A stretch of DNA of 64,000 nt, taken from contig NC_023756.2 in assembly GCF_000499845.2 (NCBI RefSeq), forward strand, positions 5,265,306-5,329,305. Reading direction: 5' to 3'. Both the position numbers and the translations under genes were made by a program. The notes under the pieces were generated by a model. It was given only the letters and a program-made list of their open reading frames with translations, ran no database searches and had not been told where the DNA came from. Source of the DNA: Phaseolus vulgaris (lineage: Eukaryota > Streptophyta > Magnoliopsida > Fabales > Fabaceae). Of the stretch, positions 24,341 through 33,843 are shown piece after piece; the first letter of the stretch is position 1; every line of letters begins with the position of its first letter.

Positions 24341-27300
24341 TTGCACTAACTGATTCTTAATACAACTACTTCCTCTGTTTCATTTGTGAAAATTGTTGTT
24401 TGTGTTTCCTTAAGTCAGCATTTGGTGTCTTTTTGATCCACATTTGACAGGAAAAAAGTATGAATCCTCGAAATCCCATACAACACAATCAGATTCCCTT
24501 AAAAAGAAAAACATATGGTTGTTAAAAAAGATAAAATGAGCCAAATTATCACTACATAACAAGCTCTGGGGCATAAATTGGCCAACAGTTACATAAAAAA
24601 CTCTAGGACATTTAATGGTTGATGGGTTGCTCGTGTCTATATATGAAGCAACTGTGAAAATTTGGATTCATTGTAGATGCAAGTGTGTATAACGATAACA
24701 TATATTATTATTGTGGTTTGCTAGCATACCCCAGCTGTGAGATTTTTAATTTGAAACTTTTATAATAACCAGTATAATTAAATTTTTTATCACTGTGGCC
24801 TTCAATACCAGTAAAACTTTTGCTTGAAGCCTTTTCTTTCTTTTAGCAGTTTTATTTTGGTTAACTATGTTTGAATTAGCCAATATGATTTGCACGTTAA
24901 AGTGTTTTCTCTGTTTTGTTCCAATATCTAGTTTGCTACACAATCATGGAGCACATTTGCGAAATTTAATATTAATATGTGAGATTTCAAAAGTGTTGTG
25001 TTGCAGCTATGTTGAAGGTAAACCTCATCTAACACTCTCGCCTTAACACTTTTGCATTGAAAAGTGGAAATTGTCCTTTCAACTGGATTTCAACAGTTTT
25101 AAGAACACACCTAACTTACTCTATTCTCTAACTTGAAAGGAATAATCTGAATGAAAGATTTTTTTTATTCAATTGAAATAGTACACTGTTAGGTTCCCAG
25201 ACAGCCTAACATACACCAGCCTCTATATGTAGAGAACTTGAATCCTAAAGTAATTATTACAAAGAGATCTCTAAAATATACAGCTTCTAACAACATCTAG
25301 TAGTATATTTAATATCCTACTAACAACACTCCCCTAGGCTAGTGAATGGATATCTATCAAATCATTCAATGGAAAGACCTTTTGTAAACAAGTCTGCTAA
25401 CTTAAGCCTAGATGGGTCATAAGAAGTAGTGATAAGGCCACTATCCTTTTCCTCGTTACTAAAGTGCTGATCTATCTCTATAAGCTTGGTCCTATACGTA
25501 GAACTAGATTGTGAGCAATGCTAATAGCTGACTTATTTTGACAATGAAGAATCATAAACTCTTCACATGCCACTTTAAGATCTTTCAGAATAATTCTCAA
25601 CGATTACAATTCACACACCCCATGTGCCATAGCTCGGAATTCAGCCTCTGTACTATCTATACCTAGCAACAACATTTTGTTTCTTGCTTCTCCAAGTCAC
25701 CAAATTTCCACCCAATAACATGCAATATTCTTAGGTGGATTTCCTATCTGTGATAGACCATGCATAATCCGCATCAGTATATACTTCCATTCTTAAATTT
25801 TCATTCCTCTTGTACAATAATCCCTTTCCTGGACTTGTTTTCAAATATTGAAGGATTATGTTCACAACTTGTAAGTGTCTCTCCCTTGGATCATGCATAA
25901 ATTGACTAACTACACTCATTTCAAGCTTAGTAGCAAGCTTTTCTTTCAAGATTTGTTTCTCATGTTCATCTTCTCCTGCAACAATCATATCATCAACATA
26001 GACCTAGAGTAAAGTGAGTTTACCTTACGGGGAATGCTTGATGAACAGGGTATGGCACCTTGATTTTGTCGATACCCTAAGGAGATAATAACCTAAGTGA
26101 GTTGACCAAACCAAGCACGGGGAGACTGCTTGAGTCTGTACAAGGCTTTCTTCAACCTGTACACTTTATTCCCTTCTTCTGAAGACCTAAAACATGGAGA
26201 GATTTCCCTGTAGACTTCTTCCTCTAATTGTCCATGCAGGAAAGCATTTTTCACATCAAATTGTAGTAATTCCCAACCAAAATAGGCTGATAATGAGAGA
26301 ATGATTCTAATATTATTCGTCTTTGCCACTAGAGCAAATTTTTCTTCATAATCAACACCATAAGTTCAAGTATATCCTTTAGCAACTAACCTTGCTTTGT
26401 AACGGTCTAATGAGTCATCATTTTTATATTTTGCATTATAAACTCATCTGCATTTGACTGCATTTTTCTTCTGTGGCTTGTCAACAATTTCCCATGTCTA
26501 GTTCTTTTCTAAGGCACACATCTATTCATTTCTTGGCTTGAACCCAATCCTCATCCTTCAATGCTTCTTGAACTGATGTAGGGACTCTAATTGCATCAAT
26601 GGCAGAAAGGAAACCCTGGTGTTGCGTAGAAAGGTGTTTAGTGGTCACAAAATAAGAAATGGGATACTTGGTACAAGACCGATTCCTTAGGTGCTTGTCT
26701 ATTGATTCTATTCTTAGTTCCCAAGTTGTTAAAGCTGTACAACCTTCCTTGTTCCTTAACAGTTCCAATCGTCTTCCCCGTGACAAGTGTTTGAAAAACA
26801 GAATGAGTGGGAAAGAAGGTTCCAGAACGGTTTAGGTCATGAGTAAGTTTTTGAACGTAAATGAGGTTATTAGAATGTTTTGGAATATTGAGGACATCTT
26901 TAAGGTTGAGAGATGACATAAGAGAAATATTACCATGTCTAGCTATTGTGATACAAGTCCCATTGACAATAATAATGTGATTACCAATAAGGGAAACATG
27001 ATGTTAGAAGAGATGAGTGAGGGGTCATATATGGTCTATAGCACTAGAGTCTAAAACCCCAGAGTCCTTATATAAGATTTTTGAAACATTAAAAGAGGAA
27101 TTGGAGTTCTTACTAGTCATGGTTAGAGAGTGAGTACCAGAAGGTGGTTTACCGATAGACTTCAAGAGAGATTTTAGATGTTCAATGTCAGCACGTAATG
27201 CAGACATTTCATCTTCAATTGAAGAGGATGAAGGAAAATCAGCATTGCTTAGTGGAGTTGCGATGCTAAGATAAATAATATGGATTTCTTAGTCTCCCTC

Positions 27301-28024
27301 AGTAAATTGAAATAGTAAGACAAAAAAAAAAATACTCTGGTGCTGGTGACAGATCTTGCAGCAATGATGGCTGTGGGTGGTGATAGAACCACTAGTTGGG
27401 TGCACTTTAGGCAAGCCCAATAATCAAAGGAAATGGGTGCACTTCAAGCAACCCTAAAAAGAATAGTATCTAAAATGGTAAAGAAGAAATGTTCCCAAGA
27501 TCGGGAGCTCTACTAACTTGAAAGGCAATAATTTGAATGAAAGAAGATTTTTTTTTATTCAATTGAATTAATTGAAATAGTACACCAGTCTTGATATATA
27601 GAGAACTCTAAACCTAAAGTAATTATTCCAAAGAGATCTTTAGAATCTTCTACAACTTCTATGAACTTCTACTATTACATTTAAGATCCTGATAGTTATT
27701 AGGACGCTTCTAGTAGTATATTTAATATCCTACTAACAACTCTCTATACTCTTGATGCAGGCCACAAACCAAAATTCTCAAACAGGATTTGGTGCTGTTC
27801 CTCAGGGACAGTATGCACCTACATTTGCAGGAGGACAGCCTAGACCCACAGGTATGGCTCCACAACCTTTACCACTGGGAGGTGACATGCTGGGATTTGC
27901 AGGTGATGAAAAGGAAGCAAAGAGGCTACAAGCTGAGAGAGGAGCAAGAGCTGGAGGATGGAGTGTAGAAATAAGTAGGAAACGGGCACATGAAGAAGCC
28001 CTTGGAAGCCTGTGGGTTTGTTGA
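22823..28024 (+). CDS. MAT1: CDK-activating kinase assembly factor MAT1 (five coding exons, 190 aa)
   Basis: Exons: 22823-22887, 23657-23730, 23819-23922, 24110-24175 and 27761-28024, total 573 bases. MAT1 holds CDK7-type kinase and cyclin H together in the CAK module of TFIIH, with roles in transcription initiation, repair and cell cycle. The protein starts MVVSSTNPHNKEIAIRRRI, then FNKREDDFPSLKEYNDYLEE, VEDMTFNLIEGIDVSTIEEK, a predicted helical region, and ends RGARAGGWSVEISRKRAHEE and ALGSLWVC. These are the core and C-terminal MAT1 signatures. There is no N-terminal RING finger, which matches plant MAT1-like proteins as I know them. The last intron (24176-27760, 3.6 kb) contains a whole copia element whose right edge is less than 20 bases from the acceptor; the coding frame itself is intact. 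Confidence 0.93.
24292..24340. repeat. Compound (TA)n(GT)13(AT)n microsatellite in MAT1 intron
   Basis: A short TA run, then 13 GT units (24301-24326), then about seven AT units. It lies within the last MAT1 intron and is likely polymorphic in length. Confidence 0.9.
25131..27741 (-). mobile_element. Ty1-copia element with both LTRs, inserted in MAT1 intron
   Basis: LTRs: 25131-25327 (3' LTR) and 27516-27740/1 (5' LTR), sharing CTTGAAAGG, TTTATTCAATTGAA, CTAAAGTAATTATT and TATTTAATATCCTACTAACA. A degenerate primer site (complement GGAGCTCTACTAAC) lies left of the 5' LTR at about 27504. A CTCTA repeat flanks both ends (25126-25130, 27742-27746), a plausible 5 bp target duplication. Internal minus-strand pieces are a gag/protease remnant (SGVLDSSAIDHI), a GAG-pre region (SLNLKDVLNIPKHSNNLIYV), RT (YFGWELLQFDVKNAFLHG, YRLKKALYRLKQSPRAW, LLVYVDDMIV) and RNase H (EVYTDADYAWSITDRKST). 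The integrase core is deleted and stops are present, so it is non-functional. The 3' LTR is followed by a purine-rich tract (complement of CACTCCCCT). Confidence 0.88.
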
Positions 28025-28690
28025 GACAATAATAATAATATCCATATAAGGTAGGACATGCCAATTGGTGTTCATGCTAATTCCAGTGTCATGAAAGCTA
28101 TTTGTTTGCATGGATATTTTGATGTATATGGTGTAGAATGTAAGATTTGTTGCATTTTTGTTTCGTCAAACAATAATTCATTATATTTCAAGAGGCATTG
28201 GCTATGATCGGCAAGAACTAGCTGCAAGGTTTGTTGAAAACTAAAACGTTGAATTAACTTGGCTTATCATATGGTAAGTAATTTGGTATATATAGATGTT
28301 ATATATATGTTAATGTAGCTGAAAAATATAAAATGATGTAAATAAATATATTATTTTTAAAAATTTTAATTTTTAATTACGAATATATATATTTATCTTT
28401 TTTTTTATTCTACTATTCATATTAGACTGTATTACTATGTATAGAAACCTATTAAACCACACCTAAGTTGGGACCTCTAAAGCTAATGAGTTAGAAATTA
28501 AGGTGACTCATTTATCAAATAAAAAAAGTACAAGATATAATAGTTTTTTTTTTTCTAGTTCCTCAGTTGCTTCATTATGCTTTATTTTTTATATTAATAT
28601 TTTTTATTGTGAATTTTGTATTATAACTATAAAATGTTATTAGATGTGAAAAAGAAAATCTGTATATATTATTAATTATTTTATTTATAG
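28025..28690. other. MAT1 3' UTR and AT-rich spacer
   Basis: This is AT-rich DNA after the MAT1 stop. The first 250 bases are probably 3' UTR; no further gene was seen. Confidence 0.4.
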
Positions 28691-28699
28691 TTTCTCTTT

Positions 28700-29186
28700 A
28701 AGTAATAAGATAAATGTTAACAGATTCAACTTTGTTGATTGAATATGATGACTGGATTGTTATAAACTACTCTTCAATCTCTACAAATAGAAAAAAAATT
28801 ACACGAATATGCGAAATAAAAGTAATGTATTTACTATGAAAGGAAAATTAATTTAATCAAATTGTTTCAATATATCTATTGATGATTTATATGAAAAAAA
28901 TTCTTAAACTTTAATGATTTTGAAAATTATTCTTACGAGCAAGTATTGTTCTTTCCAAATGAAAAGAGTGAGGTCTTTGAGAATTTAAGTTTGATCTTTT
29001 GAGACGTCAACTTATAAGAAGATACTCTTTTTGACATTGTTATTTATTTATAGATTTTTAGATTCCTAAATTAAAAACTTAGATAACCAAAAAGTTATAG
29101 TTGACTATGTTTAGTATTTGGCAACATTTTGAATCTTTGAGTCTGGTATACTATTATTCATTTAAGTTGCATAAAATAATTATTTA
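28700..29186. repeat. Dispersed repeat R2, copy 1
   Basis: This block shares long stretches with 40082-40516, for example AATTAATTTAATCAAATTGT, AAGTATTGTTCTTTCC, TTTGAGAATTTAAGTTTGAT, CTTATAAGAAGATACTCTTT and TTAGATTCCTAAATTAAAAA. Colinear homology over about 450 bases with small gaps indicates two insertions of the same non-coding element or a local duplication. No coding capacity. Confidence 0.8.
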
Positions 29187-29369
29187 ACATACAGAATACT
29201 AAAATATAAGACTATATCAATTAACGTTTTCTTAAAGTAAAAGATACATATAAAAAAATGAAATTGAAATAACAAAAATGTAATTTGAAAAATTTAAAGA
29301 AATTTGAAAATATGATTGAAATTATATTTATAAATATTGACCTTTTTATCGTGTGTTTGTCAATGTATA

Positions 29370-29515
29370 TTGTCTTTTAAGTCACGAAACATCTTCCTTT
29401 CTAAGTCATAAATCATCTTCTTAAGTCAATCTTTATAAATTTTTTATCTTCTTTTTTAAGTCATAAATCATCTTCTTAAGTTTTTTAAGTGTCAATCTTT
29501 ATAAATTTTTTATTT
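29370..29515. repeat. Short tandem duplication (AAGTCATAAATCATCTTCTT)
   Basis: The unit AAGTCATAAATCATCTTCTT followed by CAATCTTTATAAATTTTTTA occurs twice (about 29404-29453 and 29458-29512), with a third degenerate copy just upstream. Confidence 0.65.
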
Positions 29516-29519
29516 GGAT

Positions 29520-30465
29520 AAGTAATTTAATCTTGTCTCGTGATTCTTCACATTCTAAACTTTGGTGAAGAGCTTGTATTTTTTTTTATTAAATGTGTGA
29601 CATTAATGTTAGTTTTGATTTCTATTGCGTCATGAATAATTTTTTTATTTGCAATTTGAATCCAATGTTGGTAGTTGATTTTTGTCACTTTTTTACAATT
29701 TTCATAGTTTAGTACTTGAGTGACTTTGTGAAACAATTGAGAGAAAGACTAAACCCTAAACTCCGAACCAGTACTAAATGGACTTCATTCTAAGGTTACA
29801 ACATTTGTAAGTAAGGACATAATGATATAGTCGTCGAAGTAAACTATTATTACGGTAGAAGTGATATGTTGAGGTTTGTGGAAGAACTTGTTGTAGATTG
29901 GTTTAGAAGTATCATAATTTATGTAGTATACACCTTCGTGATTTTGATCATTTGCAAACACAATTACTTTCTATGTTATCCTGTCCCTGGTCGGTATTAA
30001 GGAGGTCCGAGACTTAAAAACCCTTATTCGAATAAAACCTAGGACATGAGTAGACAAAGGTCGATGATGAACAACACAAGGAAACGAAGGTTAGGCGATC
30101 AATATATTCTCAAAACAAAATAATATCAATCCCAATATCTTGTTTAAAAAAGCAGAAATACAAAAACATGATTTTCTTTATTGTTTAAATGCAATAATAA
30201 CGAAAAAAAAAAGGATTGAATCAACTATGAAAGAAGAAAAGTAGTTTTCATCCATGATCCTAGTCGGTTAAAAAAGAAAAATGAAGAAATTTTTGGATGA
30301 AGAAAAAAATTATCTATAAAAGAAAAAATTGAAGAAGGAAGTAGGGATCGAAAAATTATTTAGGCATGGAAAAAAATAAACTCTAAAATTCAGAAACATC
30401 AACACTTTCGTTAATGCTTGATTTCACTTACCATTGTTTAGTAGTGAAAATAAATTTGAGATAAT
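29520..30465. other. Intergenic DNA, nothing recognised
   Basis: Sequence near 29970-30110 (CCTGTCCCTGGTCGG and following) is somewhat GC-richer and may be transposon-derived, but no domain or boundary was identified. Confidence 0.35.
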
Positions 30466-30468
30466 AAA

Positions 30469-30699
30469 TGTTAAGATATAAATAGAATATTTTTTTTTAG
30501 AATAATTCATGGCAACCTTTTTAATGATAAATATATACTTCTATCCATTGATAGAATTAAGTGGAAAAAGAACAAATATGAGAATGATAAGTAAAACAAC
30601 TTGTACTTTAATAAAAAATTATAGATTTTTATTTTCTATAAAAGAACCCTAGCATTAGTGTGGTGAGCAGAGCAAAATGCATAGAAGAAGAATTTGCAC
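30469..30699 (+). repeat. Promoter-only duplicate of the RRP8 5' region
   Basis: This matches 18784-18991 colinearly: GTTAAGATATA, ATAAATATATACTTCTATCC, ATTAAGTGGAAAAAGAACAA, AGAACCCTAGCA, AGAAGAAGAATTTGCA. The match stops just before where the RRP8 start codon would be, and no RRP8 coding sequence follows. It lies about 300 bases upstream of the GC-richer leader of BLOS2, in the same orientation. Confidence 0.85.
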
Positions 30700-30999
30700 T
30701 ATTTGATTTTATCAGAAATGATTTTAAATAATTTACCATTTAATTCAATTTTTTAAATTTGAGTTATTTAAAAAATATTAATAAATATTTAAAACTTCAA
30801 AAATTGATTTTCTTTCTCGTAACAAAAACAAAGGATAACATGGAACCCTCTATACATTTCACCAAACCAGTTGCAGGTGTAATAATATCACAACCGTTTA
30901 TTATAATATATAAATATATCTAACGGTACCAGATCGTATTTCATCGGCGTGTCACACATTCTGGAGATTCTCCCTATGTTTAGAAGATCTGTTAAAATT

Positions 31000-31722
31000 A
31001 AGGGTGGTGTGAAGTGTGTGTTCTTCGCGCACCGCGTAACAACAATTTATCAAACAGCGTCGTAGAAGGTAAAGGTTTTTCAGTAGTTCGTTTCTTAAAT
31101 CCGGTATCGTTGTTTTTTTCAATCGCTCATATTTCTTTCGAATCGGATTTGATTCGCAATTTTCGATTCAAATAATGGCAACTCCAAGTCGATTTTAGCT
31201 GGTTATTGAGAGATTGCTCTGTGTATTTCTTACGCTTCTGTGTTGAACTAAATTAACAATTTCTAGTCAATTGATCGGGTTTCACTTCCTGAATCGGGCT
31301 CAGACTTTAGCATTGGTGTTTGTGTGAATTGCGAGAGTGTCCGTAGCTGAATGTTGGATTTCAATTCTCTATCTTAGCGTTTAAAGAGTATTTTAGCAGA
31401 ACTGCATAGGCCACTACCCTAAATCGTCGCTATTAATTTGTTTGAATTGCAATTATCTATTAGTGAATGAATTGTGCGTTATATGATATGATGTTATATG
31501 TTTTGATCCCTTTATTCTGTTAAATTTTTAGAAGCAGAATGGGGTTTTGGTGCAGTATGGAAACTCTTCATCCAATTTATGAGAAGATTGTTAGTGTTCG
31601 ATTTCTGAGCTTGCAATTACATTGGGTTGTTGTTGTTTTCAAATTACTGCAGTTTGGACCTCAAAACCAACTCTTGGTTTGATTGTCGGCTTGTCAATTG
31701 GTCAAATATATGCTCTCCAACT
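31000..31722 (+). promoter_or_regulatory. BLOS2 5' UTR, probably with an intron
   Basis: Sequence becomes less AT-rich from about 30940 (CGTGTCACACATTCTGG, TTCGCGCACCGCGTAAC). A donor-like GAAG/GTAAAGG near 31068 and an acceptor-like ACTGCAG at about 31652 suggest a leader intron. Other arrangements are possible without transcript data. Confidence 0.4.
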
Positions 31723-32271
31723 ATGGATAACATGAAGAAAGAAGAACCTCAAGATGGGAAGCAAGATCAACTTGCTGAATCACTCGATGATCTATTCTGT
31801 AGCATTTCCACCATGATCAAATCCGAGCTTCAGGTGAAACTCCAAATTCTTTCTTCCTTCCCTCTGACATCCTATTTTTCATATGTTCTCAATGAAACAC
31901 TTGGTGAATTGAAATGTATCGTTGTTTGAAAAGTTTATTGTGATTTTTATTTACTTGTTTCGTTATAGTGTGATGAGATTTTATGTTAGGGGACAAATAA
32001 TCACCTAGAGCTGTTGGAGAAGATGAATGTAAGGGTGGGAGAAGAGTACAAAGGGTTTGGTGACTTGGCTTCAGGGTTGAGGGTTTTTGTGGAGCAGTTG
32101 AAATGCAAGAGTGGTAACTTCAATGAATATGTTGAGCAGATTGATAACATAGAGAAGCAGGTGACTGAGTTTGAAGCTGTGGTGTCTATGCTTGACAAGT
32201 ATGTCGCTTTGTTGGAATCAAAAGTGCAATCTGTGTACCTACCCAAAGTCCATCTTCCTAATCAACAATAA
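31723..32271 (+). CDS. BLOS2: BLOC-1 subunit 2 (two exons, 130 aa)
   Basis: Exons: 31723-31833 and 31990-32271, joined in frame at ...SELQ/GTNNHLELLEKMN. BLOS2 is a small coiled-coil subunit of the BLOC-1 complex, which acts in endosome-to-vacuole trafficking; Arabidopsis has a two-gene BLOC-1 (BLOS1 and BLOS2) known from work on PIN protein sorting. Recognisable blocks are LAESLDDLFCSISTMIKSEL, GTNNHLELLEKMNVRVGEEY, the DLASGLRVFVEQLKCKS region and IEKQVTEFEAVVSMLDKYVA. The sequence is almost entirely helical with heptad-like spacing. An upstream in-frame ATG at 31627 would add 32 residues with no family similarity and crosses the likely leader splice site, so I chose 31723. Confidence 0.92.
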
Positions 32272-33030
32272 TGTAAAACTTTTACTTTTCGTTATTAACA
32301 TTTAAATTGTTTCCTAGTCTCAAGTGAATGAATTGCTAGATTTACAATCTTGTAGATTTCATATGTTCACCTTTGTCAAAACAAAATGTTTTGAAAGGCC
32401 TACCATGATTTATGTATTCAATAATCTTTCTCTTTCTTAAACTCATTCAAAGATCCGAACACTAGCATCCAACAGAATATATAATTAAATACATCAAGAA
32501 AATCATGTTTAAATATCAATCTTACTTTCCATATGTAAACACAAGACCAACATTGTACAATGGTTAATTAAAGCATGTATTGCAATCTTTCATCTTTTTT
32601 GTTCCTCCACTAGTGATCATCCTTGCAAAAATAGTTATAAACTCTTAGATGATGAATAAACTAACATATGTAGATTGACAAAAACAAAATTCACATCACA
32701 TTATTAAATCTCTTAGATTATAATGAACTCACCAATATTTGTAAACTTTTGATTCAAAACTTTGTTGTGAACTTTTGTGATGTAAGGTTGATCCCATTTT
32801 GAACCTTTGTTTTTTCTTATAGAAAAGCTACTAAATTTTATAATGAAATTATAGCTCAAAATCAATTTTAAGGCTAAGTAAATTTAGGTAGATGTATGAA
32901 AGACGAATGAAATTGTGGGAAATGAAATTTATGTAATTCTTATAGTGGTCTAAGTTGTGTTAGAATCACAATCATTTCAGTAACTTCCACATTGGGGGGT
33001 GCAGGAAGCAATTTCCTATACACATTCCTG
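32272..33030. other. BLOS2 3' region and intergenic DNA
   Basis: No further gene. A GTGCAGGAAGCAATTTCC motif near 33000 resembles ends of dispersed transposons in this window (compare GGTGCAAGTAGCAATTGCC at about 2992), just before the start of the duplicated receptor block. Confidence 0.35.
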
Positions 33031-33843
33031 TATAGGTGTTATCCATTTTTAAAAAATTATCTTCTATTATTCATCCTCCTACTTTCATTGAAAAAAACTT
33101 ATGATTTTTTTATATCCACGGTTAGATACTTGCAGATATTTTTATTTTTACCTTCTAATGTTTAATAAAATTATTCGAAAACAATTCTTTAAAATATAAA
33201 CTTAGATAAAAATAATAATTTTAAAATATAATTCAAATGAAATTACATAAGAAAATATTGATATAGGTAGATTTGGTTTCTTTAAAAGATAAATTTAAAC
33301 AAGCTGCACCATGAAAACAATCCTTTTAAAAACAACTTCAATTTCTTTAGTTTAAATTAAAAATATATAAATTATATTCTAAACAATTCATCGATATTTC
33401 ACCAATAACTTTATTTTGATTATTTAATTTATTTTTAATATATTTCAATAAAATTTATTAACAACAATAATAGCAGTGAGCATGTAGTAAGTATCTGTGG
33501 GTAGGGTTGAATCCGAGCCGAGAGCCACCCTCTCAAGAAAAGAAGTGTGAATTGTAGCCATGAATATGGAAGTTTTTGTCAGCTTTTTGCTTTTGTATTG
33601 CAGAAAAGTCTTGTCCCTCAGCTCAAGTTTAGGTGACTATACTAATAAAGCAGATTTGGAAAATACTAGGAATATGGAGAGAACTTACACGTGAATCACC
33701 ATTTTTCACTGACTTCTTGTCATCTTTTTCTCATTGCTGTCTATAAATCTCTTGCCCTCGCTACTTTTCACTTCATATTTCCTTCTTACATTCTTCACAT
33801 TTGATATCCCAAAACATTTCAACAAAAGTTAGAGCTCATCACC

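Noticed and set aside
27802..28111. Several minus-strand open frames opposite the MAT1 last exon
   Set aside because: They are shadows of the conserved + strand MAT1 C-terminus.
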